This document shows positions 16,827-23,748 of a stretch of 64,000 nucleotides of DNA, in pieces (the stretch's first letter is position 1; each line of letters begins with the position of its first letter). This stretch comes from Chryseobacterium candidae (GTDB lineage Bacteria; Bacteroidota; Bacteroidia; Flavobacteriales; Weeksellaceae). A program made the position numbers and the translations under genes. The stretch is taken from contig NZ_SDLV01000040.1 of NCBI RefSeq assembly GCF_004916905.1, positions 62,001-126,000 of the forward strand. Direction: 5' to 3'. A model generated the notes under the pieces. The model did no database searches. It was not told the DNA's origin and saw only the letters and a program-made list of their open reading frames with translations.

Positions 16827-17853
16827 TATTTTCAAATTTATTTCTTGCTATCTCTATTGAACGATGCAATTTTTCAAGCAAAACTTTTTCAGAAGGTAAG
16901 ATAAGTAAATATTCTGCTACTTTTATATTATCCCCTTCCAGATTCATGAGTTCTATATGTTCGGAATTTTTTCCTGAACAAAGGATTAAACCAATGGGAG
17001 GGTTCTCCCCTTCTACTTTTTCATATTTATTCAGATATGAGAGATATAGCTCCATCTGACCTTTATGACTGGCTTCAAATTCACCTAATTTTAGCTCGAT
17101 AACAACTAAAGATTTTAGTTTCCTATGATAGAAAAGTAAATCCAGGTAGTAATCTCTGTTATCTATTGTGATTCTTTTCTGTCTTGAAAGAAAGGCAAAA
17201 TCACTTCCTAATTCAGAAATGAATTTTTGAAGTTCCACGATAATGGCTTCTTCCAAATCTTTTTCAGAAAAGGTATCTTTCAATTCTAAAAAATCAAGAA
17301 AATAGGGATCTTTAAAAACCAAATCAGGATTTAAAATATTCTTTTCAGACCAGTTTTTCAATTCTTTATCTATTATTTCCTCAGGCTTTTTGCTTATTGC
17401 TGTTCGTTCAAAAAGCAGAGAATTGATTTTTTCTCTCAAGACTCTGACACTCCAATTTTCAATTTTACAAACTTCAAGATAAAAATTTCTTTTAGTATCT
17501 TGTGAAATAGGAATGAGAAGCAGGAAGTGAGTCCACGATAATTGTCGCATCGCTGATGCGACAATATTAAAATCATTAAAAACAGACGCAAACTGCATCA
17601 TTTTTCGGATATTTTTCTCGGAAAATGAATTTCCAAATTCTAACGTAAGTTGTTGAGAGATCTGTACAATAACTTCTTTGCCATACTTTGCTCTCTTATT
17701 ATCTAAAACATCTTCATTTATTCTTTTCCCTATTTCCCAGTATAAAACCACCATTGCCGAGTTTACCTGAGCTGCAACCTGACTTCTTGTCTTGTCTACC
17801 AGCTCCTTAAGATCGGTCATTAATTGTTGATGATTTTGATTCTGTAACATCAT
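16819..17853 (-). CDS. YhcG-type PDDEXK nuclease (DUF1016)
   Basis: 344 residues. The N-terminal DUF1016 helical domain (about residues 10-165) includes VVLYWEIGKRI, EKNIRKMMQFA and the RQLSWTHFLLLI signature. The C-terminal PDDEXK nuclease-fold domain (about 175-330) has YYLDLLFYHRKL, then VVIELKLGEF, with the acidic residue and E-x-K of the active site in place. YhcG proteins occur as lone genes or beside type I restriction loci; the role of lone copies is unclear. It sits between purL and a serine hydrolase gene, framed by 34-bp direct repeats, which suggests gain or loss as a unit. A perfect 11-bp palindrome lies inside the gene at 17541-17565. Confidence 0.9.
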   Translation of the reverse strand: MMLQNQNHQQLMTDLKELVDKTRSQVAAQVNSAMVVLYWEIGKRINEDVLDNKRAKYGKEVIVQISQQLTLEFGNSFSEKNIRKMMQFASVFNDFNIVASAMRQLSWTHFLLLIPISQDTKRNFYLEVCKIENWSVRVLREKINSLLFERTAISKKPEEIIDKELKNWSEKNILNPDLVFKDPYFLDFLELKDTFSEKDLEEAIIVELQKFISELGSDFAFLSRQKRITIDNRDYYLDLLFYHRKLKSLVVIELKLGEFEASHKGQMELYLSYLNKYEKVEGENPPIGLILCSGKNSEHIELMNLEGDNIKVAEYLLILPSEKVLLEKLHRSIEIARNKFENKK

Positions 17854-17860
17854 TAAAAAT

Positions 17861-17894
17861 TAAATATCAGATTTTTAATATTAGATTTATTTTT
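17861..17894. repeat. 34-bp direct repeat, copy 2 (flanks the yhcG-like gene)
   Basis: Partner of 16793-16826, lying 7 bases upstream of the yhcG-like ATG. Confidence 0.85.
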
Positions 17895-17911
17895 CTTTTT
17901 ACTTTCTGAGT

Positions 17912-18000
17912 TCAGAGTATCCCTATCAGATTGTTGCATTCTGTACAGATCCTCTGTTTGAGTGTTATCATCCACTCTATATTATTGAGTACAAATTTAC
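17912..18000 (-). pseudogene. Decayed copy of the 3' end of the neighbouring serine hydrolase gene
   Basis: On the - strand this reads KFVLNNIEW and, 13 residues on, NNLIGIL-stop. The intact gene next to it ends KFVLNKEEW and NNLTLVL-stop at nearly the same spacing (28 versus 31 residues). The nucleotide sequence around AGTACAAATTTA and CAGATTRTT also matches. It is best explained as the leftover of a tandem duplicate. The match is short and was made by eye. Confidence 0.5.
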
Positions 18001-18031
18001 TCTTTTACTTTCTTTTTCTTCTATCTTTTTC

Positions 18032-19459
18032 CTATAATACCAATGTCAGATTATTATCTTTGGTACCGTCATTATTGGATGCGTTTTTAGAAGCTCCAAT
18101 CCATTCTTCTTTATTCAGTACAAATTTAAAGGAATAGGACTTTCCTTTTTCAAATCGAGAGACAGGAACTTCCAGTTCATAAAGGTTTTTACCCTTCTTT
18201 ATCATCTGATATTCTTTATTTTCTGGATCCCAGTTATTGAAACTTCCTACTACAGTCATGGTATTGATAAGGTTTCCATTCATATTTTTCGGATGTGCGT
18301 AAGAAAAAACGATTTTATCCTTCTTTATGGAATATCCATACACCTGCTTTTTATCTGAAGTGGAGACAAGATCAGCTACTAAACTTGTTGTACCATTATA
18401 AAGTGCGGAAAATGTTTCAGGTCCATTAATGTTTACAATGATGCATACTCCAATATTCAATTCTGGAAACACTGTAAACAGGCTATTTATCCCATAAGAT
18501 CCACCATGCTTAAAGCCTCTTTTACCATGTTCGGTAATGCAATATCTGTCCCAAAAATATCCATACCAAGCTTCTTTACTATTTTCAATATTTCTTTGGG
18601 ATTCCTGTACGGTTTTGTTTTGTAAATCGAGTTCTTCTTTTAAAAACTTCACCATATCACCCATTGTAGATTCGGTTTTCGAACCCCCTGAACCCCACAG
18701 AAGGCTTCGTGAAACGGGCATTAAACGATAATTATCATGATATCCATTAGCCTGAACTTCATTTTTATCAAGCTCCAGTTTAGTATGGTTCATTCCGGTT
18801 TTTGAAAAGATATTTTCTTTCAAAAGGGTTTCATAGCTCTTTCCGTAAATATTTTCCAGCATAAGACCGGTTAATTCCAGACTTGTATTGCTGTATTTAT
18901 ATTTTGTACCTGGTTGTGCATCTAATTTTACAGCAGCCAGGTCTTTTTTAAAGTCTTCTTTTGTATATCCGTCATTAAGCTTTTCGTATAGAAAAGCCGT
19001 TTCATCTGTCATGTTTTTTCTCAGCTCATCATCAATAGGGAGATTTCTAGGTAAGGCGGTTTCATAAGAAATTACATTCCTGACTTTTATGGGAACACCA
19101 TTGTATTCTAAGTTGGGATAAGGTTCTTTCAGATACTTGCGTATATCATCGTCAAGGCTTACTTTCCCATCCAGGACTGCCTGTGCCAGCAATTGCCCTG
19201 TAAAAAGTTTGGTAATGGAAGCTATAGCAAAATAAGTATTATCATCCGCTTTATTCCCTTTTCCTTTGTCTATTTCTCCAAAGTGTCTGGTATAGATTTT
19301 TCCATCTTTTATAATTCCGACAGAAACTGAGTATGCTTTTGATTCTTCTGCAACTTTCTTCGCAGCTGCATCTATGAATGAATAAACTGCTTTATCTGTT
19401 TGTGCATAATTTTTCACAAATCCCAAAGCCAACATCAATACTATTATATGTTTTGTCAT
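18032..19459 (-). CDS. Serine hydrolase (class C beta-lactamase fold) with a C-terminal E-set/CBM48-like domain
   Basis: 475 residues with a signal peptide (MTKHIIVLMLALGFVKNYAQ). The catalytic domain (about 25-360) has the nucleophile motif ASITKLFTGQ (SxxK) and the YSN motif in KYKYSNTSLE; FKHGGSYGIN (HGG) replaces KTG. About residues 385-475 (VVGSFNNWDPENKEYQM to the end) resemble the immunoglobulin-like glycogen-binding domain of AMPK/CBM48. Such proteins are usually peptidases or esterases rather than beta-lactamases. It is co-directional with the WG-repeat gene, 17 bases apart, so probably co-transcribed. A decayed copy of its 3' end follows it. Confidence 0.87.
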   Translation of the reverse strand: MTKHIIVLMLALGFVKNYAQTDKAVYSFIDAAAKKVAEESKAYSVSVGIIKDGKIYTRHFGEIDKGKGNKADDNTYFAIASITKLFTGQLLAQAVLDGKVSLDDDIRKYLKEPYPNLEYNGVPIKVRNVISYETALPRNLPIDDELRKNMTDETAFLYEKLNDGYTKEDFKKDLAAVKLDAQPGTKYKYSNTSLELTGLMLENIYGKSYETLLKENIFSKTGMNHTKLELDKNEVQANGYHDNYRLMPVSRSLLWGSGGSKTESTMGDMVKFLKEELDLQNKTVQESQRNIENSKEAWYGYFWDRYCITEHGKRGFKHGGSYGINSLFTVFPELNIGVCIIVNINGPETFSALYNGTTSLVADLVSTSDKKQVYGYSIKKDKIVFSYAHPKNMNGNLINTMTVVGSFNNWDPENKEYQMIKKGKNLYELEVPVSRFEKGKSYSFKFVLNKEEWIGASKNASNNDGTKDNNLTLVL

Positions 19460-19476
19460 CTGCTAAGTAAGTTCTG

Positions 19477-20448
19477 CTATTTGTTTATAAATTTATTAGG
19501 GTTATCCTTATGCTTCCTCTGAAAATCTTCTGCACTTTCTATTTCTTCCTTTAACCAGTTTTCAAAAGGAATCTTCTTTTCATTAAAATCCCCTATTGCA
19601 TAAAATGTTTTTCCATCTTCTGAGACCAGAAATTTGAAACTATAAAGCATATCCAATTCTTTTTTCCTGTAATCATAGGCATTTACCTGATAAAAGGGGA
19701 AGTTTTCTTTGGGTCTTTCTACAATTTCAAAAAACAGATTTTTTTCTTTTTGAGAGAGTTTGCTGTAAAAATTTACATAATGAAGATCTGAAAGCTTTTT
19801 CTTCTGCTTTTCAAAAAACTGAAGGATATTCTTCTCTTTTTCATTGTATTGAAAAGGGTTCGGATAATATTTTCCGTCTATTTCCACCTCTTTCTCTGTT
19901 GGTTTTGACAATGGCTGAATGGTTTGTCCTTTGACATTCATTACACCCCATTTTCCGCCTACAATAGATCTGTGCTCGTCATTTGTTTTTTCCCAGCCGC
20001 AGCCGTCACAAAAGGTGGCATATCCGTAATTAAAAGGAAATACAAAATCATGCTCAGCTTCAATAATTATCTTTCCGTTTCGGTCTGCAAATCCTACTTT
20101 ACCATTTTTAACCAATCTTCTTAAACCTTCGGAGAAGTAATCTGCTCCATTATCATAAAGGAAAGGCTGGTACAGAAATTTTCCATTTTTGTCATACACA
20201 TATCCCCATGCATTTTTCTCCGGTTCTTCGCCTTCTTTACTTCCATCAAAAAGAATGGTTTCTCCTTCTACAGGATCTCCGTCTTTAAGGAATGAAAAGA
20301 TTTTGAACTGTGCCGGAACAATTATTTTTCCAGCTTTATCTTTTACTCCAACTAAAGAATCTTTGGATTTAAAATAATGTAAATCCACCTTATTTTGAGA
20401 AAAGGAAATGATTGGTGTTAATAAAATGGCTACCAGTAGTTTTTTCAT
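19477..20448 (-). CDS. Secreted WG-repeat protein
   Basis: 323 residues from ATG 20446-20448, which opens a signal peptide (MKKLLVAILLTPIISFSQ); the longer frame from 20490 adds a stretch before it with no signal. WG repeats are visible at LVGVKDKAGKIIVPAQF, WGYVYDKNGKFLYQPF, KVGFADRNGKIIIEAEHDF and KWGVMNVKGQTIQPL. The last third (about 200-323) is a separate region of unknown type. WG-repeat proteins are presumed binding scaffolds, and the role is unknown. It likely forms a two-gene operon with the serine hydrolase downstream. Confidence 0.85.
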   Translation of the reverse strand: MKKLLVAILLTPIISFSQNKVDLHYFKSKDSLVGVKDKAGKIIVPAQFKIFSFLKDGDPVEGETILFDGSKEGEEPEKNAWGYVYDKNGKFLYQPFLYDNGADYFSEGLRRLVKNGKVGFADRNGKIIIEAEHDFVFPFNYGYATFCDGCGWEKTNDEHRSIVGGKWGVMNVKGQTIQPLSKPTEKEVEIDGKYYPNPFQYNEKEKNILQFFEKQKKKLSDLHYVNFYSKLSQKEKNLFFEIVERPKENFPFYQVNAYDYRKKELDMLYSFKFLVSEDGKTFYAIGDFNEKKIPFENWLKEEIESAEDFQRKHKDNPNKFINK

Positions 20449-20466
20449 AAACGGGGTTGGAAATAA

Positions 20467-20493
20467 AATATGCAGCCCAAAAGACTGCATATT
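20467..20493 (-). terminator. Terminator of purB
   Basis: AATATGCAG (20467-20475) pairs with CTGCATATT (20485-20493), immediately downstream of the purB stop, followed on the - strand by TTTTATTT. Confidence 0.7.
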
Positions 20494-20496
20494 GTT

Positions 20497-21924
20497 TTAT
20501 ACTTTAAGATCAGCTTCCAATCCTATTAAATCTTTGTTTTGGTCTATAATCGGCTGCACTTCATTTTTAATGAATTCCTCCGTCTGGATCGGCGCGAAAC
20601 CAATAAAGTTTTTAGGATCTAAAACTTCTTTCAGTTTTGATTTGTCCAGTTTTAAAGAATCATCGTTTAAGATTCTTTCGATAAGGTCGTTTTCTTTTCC
20701 TTCTTCTTTCACTTTCTTGGAAGCTTCCATCGAGTGAACTCTGATCACTTCGTGGATTTCCTGACGGTCACCACCAGCTTTTACTTCTTCCATGATAATG
20801 TATTCTGTTGCCATGAAAGGAAGTTCCTCCATAATGTGCTTGTTGATTCTGTTTGGATAAACAACGATTCCGTTCATGATGTTGTTCCAGATTAATAGAA
20901 TAGCATCAACCGCTAAAAATGCCTGAGGAATAGTTAATCTCTTGTTTGCAGAGTCATCCAGTGTTCTTTCAAACCATTGTGTAGAAGCTACCATTGCAGA
21001 ACTCGTTGTAAGAGACATTACATATTTTGCCAATGCTCCGATTCTTTCACTTCTCATTGGGTTACGCTTGTAAGCCATCGCCGATGAACCGATCTGGTTT
21101 TTCTCGAATGGTTCTTCAATTTCCTTAAGGTTTTGAAGTAGACGTAAATCGTTTGTGAATTTATGCGCAGATTGTGCAATATTTCCTAATAAAGCAACTA
21201 CTTTCGCATCAATTTTTCTATCGTAAGTCTGTCCGGAAACTCCGAACACTTTTTCGAAACCGAATCTCTTTGAAAGTTCTTTATCTAAATGTTTTACTTT
21301 AGAATAATCACCGTTGAACAGTTCAAGGAAACTTGCAGCAGTTCCTGTAGTTCCTTTTACTCCTCTGAAACGCAGGGTTTCAAGGAAGAAATCCAATTCT
21401 TCGATGTCAAGAACCAAACTCTGCAACCAAAGTGTAGCTCTTTTTCCAACTGTTGTTAACTGAGCCGGCTGGAAGTGAGTGAATCCTAAAGTGGGAAGGT
21501 CTTTATATTGAATCGCAAAATCCGAAAGATTTTTCATCACGTTCACCAACTTTTTCTTCAAGATTAAAAGTCCGTCACGGATTTGAATTAAGTCTGTATT
21601 GTCTCCTACAAAAGCCGAAGTTGCTCCCAGGTGGATAATTCCTTTTGCTGAAGGCGCCACATCACCATAAGCGTGAACGTGAGCCATTACATCATGACGG
21701 AATTTTTTTTCGTACTCTGCAGCTTTTACGTAATCGATGTTTTCAGCATTAGCTTTTAACTCAGCGATCTGCTCGTCTGTAATATCAAGTCCGAGGTCTT
21801 TTTCGATTTCAGCAAGAGCTATCCAAAGCTTTCTCCAATTCTGGAATTTGTTATTGTGTGAGAAGTTAAATAACATTTCTTCACTGGAGTAGCGCTCTTC
21901 CAATGGATTTTTGTAGGAATTCAT
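20497..21924 (-). CDS. purB: Adenylosuccinate lyase
   Basis: 475 residues, typical of the fumarase/aspartase superfamily. It splits SAICAR and adenylosuccinate in purine synthesis, in the cytoplasm. Conserved regions are visible: HLGATSAFVGDNTD with the general acid His region, TLGFTHFQPAQLTTVGKRA, and the mobile signature loop IGSSAMAYKRNPMRSERIGA with the catalytic Ser. It is on the same strand as purL but about 4 kb away and is separated by its own terminator. A -7 box lies 25 bases upstream. Confidence 0.96.
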   Translation of the reverse strand: MNSYKNPLEERYSSEEMLFNFSHNNKFQNWRKLWIALAEIEKDLGLDITDEQIAELKANAENIDYVKAAEYEKKFRHDVMAHVHAYGDVAPSAKGIIHLGATSAFVGDNTDLIQIRDGLLILKKKLVNVMKNLSDFAIQYKDLPTLGFTHFQPAQLTTVGKRATLWLQSLVLDIEELDFFLETLRFRGVKGTTGTAASFLELFNGDYSKVKHLDKELSKRFGFEKVFGVSGQTYDRKIDAKVVALLGNIAQSAHKFTNDLRLLQNLKEIEEPFEKNQIGSSAMAYKRNPMRSERIGALAKYVMSLTTSSAMVASTQWFERTLDDSANKRLTIPQAFLAVDAILLIWNNIMNGIVVYPNRINKHIMEELPFMATEYIIMEEVKAGGDRQEIHEVIRVHSMEASKKVKEEGKENDLIERILNDDSLKLDKSKLKEVLDPKNFIGFAPIQTEEFIKNEVQPIIDQNKDLIGLEADLKV

Positions 21925-21948
21925 TCGTTCTTTTACTTTTTAGATGCA

Positions 21949-21956
21949 CAAAAATA
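21949..21956 (-). promoter_or_regulatory. -7 box (TATTTTTG) for purB
   Basis: CAAAAATA on the + strand, 25 bases upstream of ATG 21924. Confidence 0.5.
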
Positions 21957-22033
21957 CGGTTTTTCAGTGAGAGATAAAAATTCTGATTTTATGATTTTTC
22001 AACCCTATTCTGAATCAAATAAAAGATTTTCAT

Positions 22034-22088
22034 TTATACTTTTGCCTTGAAGCAAAAGTATACAAAAGTTCAAGACGGGAATCATCCG
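22034..22088. repeat. 55-bp dispersed repeat, copy 2
   Basis: Identical to 8434-8488 and in the same orientation. It lies between purB and the GG-leader peptide terminator. Confidence 0.8.
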
Positions 22089-22110
22089 ATAAATAGATTG
22101 GTGAGAGCAA

Positions 22111-22150
22111 ATAAAACAGGCTATTCCATTTCTGAGACAGCCTGTTTTAT
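22111..22150 (-). terminator. Terminator of the GG-leader peptide gene
   Basis: ATAAAACAGGCT (22111-22122) pairs with AGCCTGTTTTAT (22139-22150), just downstream of the peptide stop on the - strand. Confidence 0.65.
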
Positions 22151-22165
22151 ACTATTTTTAATTAA

Positions 22166-22309
22166 TTAGTCGATAATAAGTCCGCATGGCGATCCTACCG
22201 GAATACATTTTCTTTCCAATGAGCACCAGAAGTACCCTGCCAGACACGTCGGGATACCTCCCTGAACAGTTTTCAATTTTCTTTTTGAAAGTTTTCTTAA
22301 GTTTTTCAT
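22166..22309 (-). CDS. GG-leader bacteriocin-like peptide
   Basis: 47 residues from ATG 22307-22309. A longer frame from 22384 exists, but MKNLRKLSKRKLKTVQGG is a complete double-glycine leader (18 residues). The predicted core of 29 residues (IPTCLAGYFWCSLERKCIP and onward) has four cysteines. Leaders of the form LSKxxLKxVxGG are removed by C39-peptidase ABC transporters. Chryseobacterium genomes hold many such bacteriocin-like genes. No transporter, modification enzyme or recognisable immunity gene is nearby, so export would need machinery elsewhere. Activity is unproven. Confidence 0.75.
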   Translation of the reverse strand: MKNLRKLSKRKLKTVQGGIPTCLAGYFWCSLERKCIPVGSPCGLIID

Positions 22310-22501
22310 AGTAACATTTTTTGATTTTTCTCCTACTCTTATGCTTTTCGGATTACGCTTTAATTTGGCAGATCCAATATACATTTTTTTCGGAACAAAA
22401 ACATAACTTATTCGTTTTATTCAACTTACAATGATAATTTGTTTATTATTTCGAATAATCATTATTGTATATTTATATAGTTTCTTAAAATAAGGAAGGT
22501 A

Positions 22502-22527
22502 AAAAAACTCTATTTAGAAAGAGTTTA
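22502..22527 (-). terminator. Terminator with no gene ahead of it
   Basis: AAACTCT (22506-22512) pairs with AGAGTTT (22521-22527), followed on the - strand by seven T. The gene upstream (22733-23143) already has its own terminator, so this may end a small untranslated transcript. Confidence 0.5.
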
Positions 22528-22617
22528 ATACTTTTTAAGACACGACAATCACTTCAAAGTGGTATCCTGTAAATCCCACTATTTATAAGTAAATTCTCTG
22601 TATATTTTCATTCTATA
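22502..22617 (-). ncRNA. Possible small RNA of about 115 nt
   Basis: A -7 box (TATTTTTG, 22624-22631) and a terminator (22502-22527) on the - strand frame a stretch with no convincing reading frame. The longest small frame from an ATG has 10 codons. The gene-free interval 22310-22732 holds nothing else recognisable. Predicted from signals only. Confidence 0.25.
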
Positions 22618-22685
22618 ATGATGCAAAAATATCTACCTAAAGTGACAAAACATGTCATATTAAAATCTAATTAAATTTATACCAC

Positions 22686-22708
22686 AAAAAAACCACTCTT
22701 CCGAGTGG
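22686..22708 (-). terminator. Terminator of secreted paralogue 1
   Basis: CCACTC (22693-22698), loop TTCC, GAGTGG (22703-22708), then eight T on the - strand. A near copy follows paralogue 2 at 23213-23239. Confidence 0.7.
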
Positions 22709-22732
22709 CTATATATCTTTTTAAGTCTGAAC

Positions 22733-23143
22733 TTATTGATAGATGACAACATCATTTTTCTTGATTTGATACCCTTTTTTATAAGGAGTAAGGACATAAC
22801 TGTCTTTAATGTGAGATCCGCTTTTCCATACTTTTTCTTTTCCTTTTTTATCCAAAATGATACTTTTTGCATTTCCATCCTGAATAAAAATTTCAGCCTT
22901 TTTCTGATTTTTAGTAAAGATAACTGCCGTCATTGTCGTATAACTTTTATCTGAATTTACTTCTTTAAGTTTTATTTTCTGATTGAAAGTTTGTATACAA
23001 TTATTTCTTAATTGTGAATAAGTATATCCTGCTGAACCAATACAACCATGAACATCTCTGTCTCCTCCGAGAACAGGAGTACTTTTTTGCGCAAAAACGA
23101 ATGAACCAAGGAACAAGGTACTAAATAAAATTATTTTTTTCAT
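22733..23143 (-). CDS. Small secreted protein, tandem paralogue 1
   Basis: 136 residues with a signal peptide (MKKIILFSTLFLGSFVFAQ). The mature part begins with a GGDRDVHGCIGSAGYTYSQL motif and a second cysteine in RNNCIQTF, probably one disulfide, then a beta-rich region (AVIFTKNQKKAEIFIQDG, YQIKKNDVVIYQ). It is clearly related to the next gene, well over half identical by eye, and both have matching terminators, so the whole unit was duplicated. I do not recognise a function. A place in the envelope or secretion is likely. Confidence 0.8.
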   Translation of the reverse strand: MKKIILFSTLFLGSFVFAQKSTPVLGGDRDVHGCIGSAGYTYSQLRNNCIQTFNQKIKLKEVNSDKSYTTMTAVIFTKNQKKAEIFIQDGNAKSIILDKKGKEKVWKSGSHIKDSYVLTPYKKGYQIKKNDVVIYQ

Positions 23144-23212
23144 ATGTAAAATTTTTGTTTTCTGATAGATTAAAATATCCCAAAATGTGATATTAATTAA
23201 TTTTCTAAGTTA

Positions 23213-23239
23213 CAAAAAAAACCACTCTTGCGAATGGCT
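23213..23239 (-). terminator. Terminator of secreted paralogue 2
   Basis: CCACTC (23222-23227) pairs with GAATGG (23232-23237) with one G-U wobble on the - strand, then seven T. It is similar to the terminator at 22686-22708. Confidence 0.6.
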
Positions 23240-23260
23240 TTTCTTTTTTGAAATCGGATT

Positions 23261-23659
23261 TTATTGATAGATCACGATATTATCTTTTTTAAGCTGATAT
23301 CCGTTCTTTTTGTAAGGAACCAATACATAGCCATCCTTTTTCCAGACTTTGGCTTTACCTCCTGTTCTGGTAAGGATAATGCTTCTTTCACCGGCATCTT
23401 TTACAAAAACCTCAGCTTTTTTCATGTCTTTACTGAAAATAACTGCAGCTATTGAAGTATAGCTGTCTTTCGGAGCTACTTCTGTCAGCTTAATTTTTTG
23501 TTCAAAAGTTCTTATACAGTCTTTCTTAATCTGAGAATAAGTATACCCTGCTGAACCAATACATCCGTGTGCATCTTTGTCACCACCTTTTATGGCTCCT
23601 TTTTGGGCAAACACTAAAGAACCAAGGAACATTGTGCTTAATAAAATTGTTTTTTTCAT
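23261..23659 (-). CDS. Small secreted protein, tandem paralogue 2
   Basis: 132 residues from ATG 23657-23659, which opens the signal peptide MKKTILLSTMFLGSLVFAQ; nine extra residues from 23686 would precede it and are not expected. It shares GGDKDAHGCIGSAGYTYSQI, KKDCIRTFEQKIKL and a C-terminal YQLKKDNIVIYQ with paralogue 1, 117 bases downstream. No function is proposed. Each copy has its own terminator, so they may be expressed separately. Confidence 0.8.
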   Translation of the reverse strand: MKKTILLSTMFLGSLVFAQKGAIKGGDKDAHGCIGSAGYTYSQIKKDCIRTFEQKIKLTEVAPKDSYTSIAAVIFSKDMKKAEVFVKDAGERSIILTRTGGKAKVWKKDGYVLVPYKKNGYQLKKDNIVIYQ

Positions 23660-23748
23660 GTCAATGTGTATATAATAATTACACATCTATTATTAAAAAT
23701 CATGCCAAAGAATAGAAAATATACAACTCCGGAGGAACTTTTCAGATC

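Noticed and set aside
22310-22384. 25-residue N-terminal extension of the GG-leader peptide
   Set aside because: Double-glycine leaders are short and begin with MKNLxKL; the extension does not fit the family.
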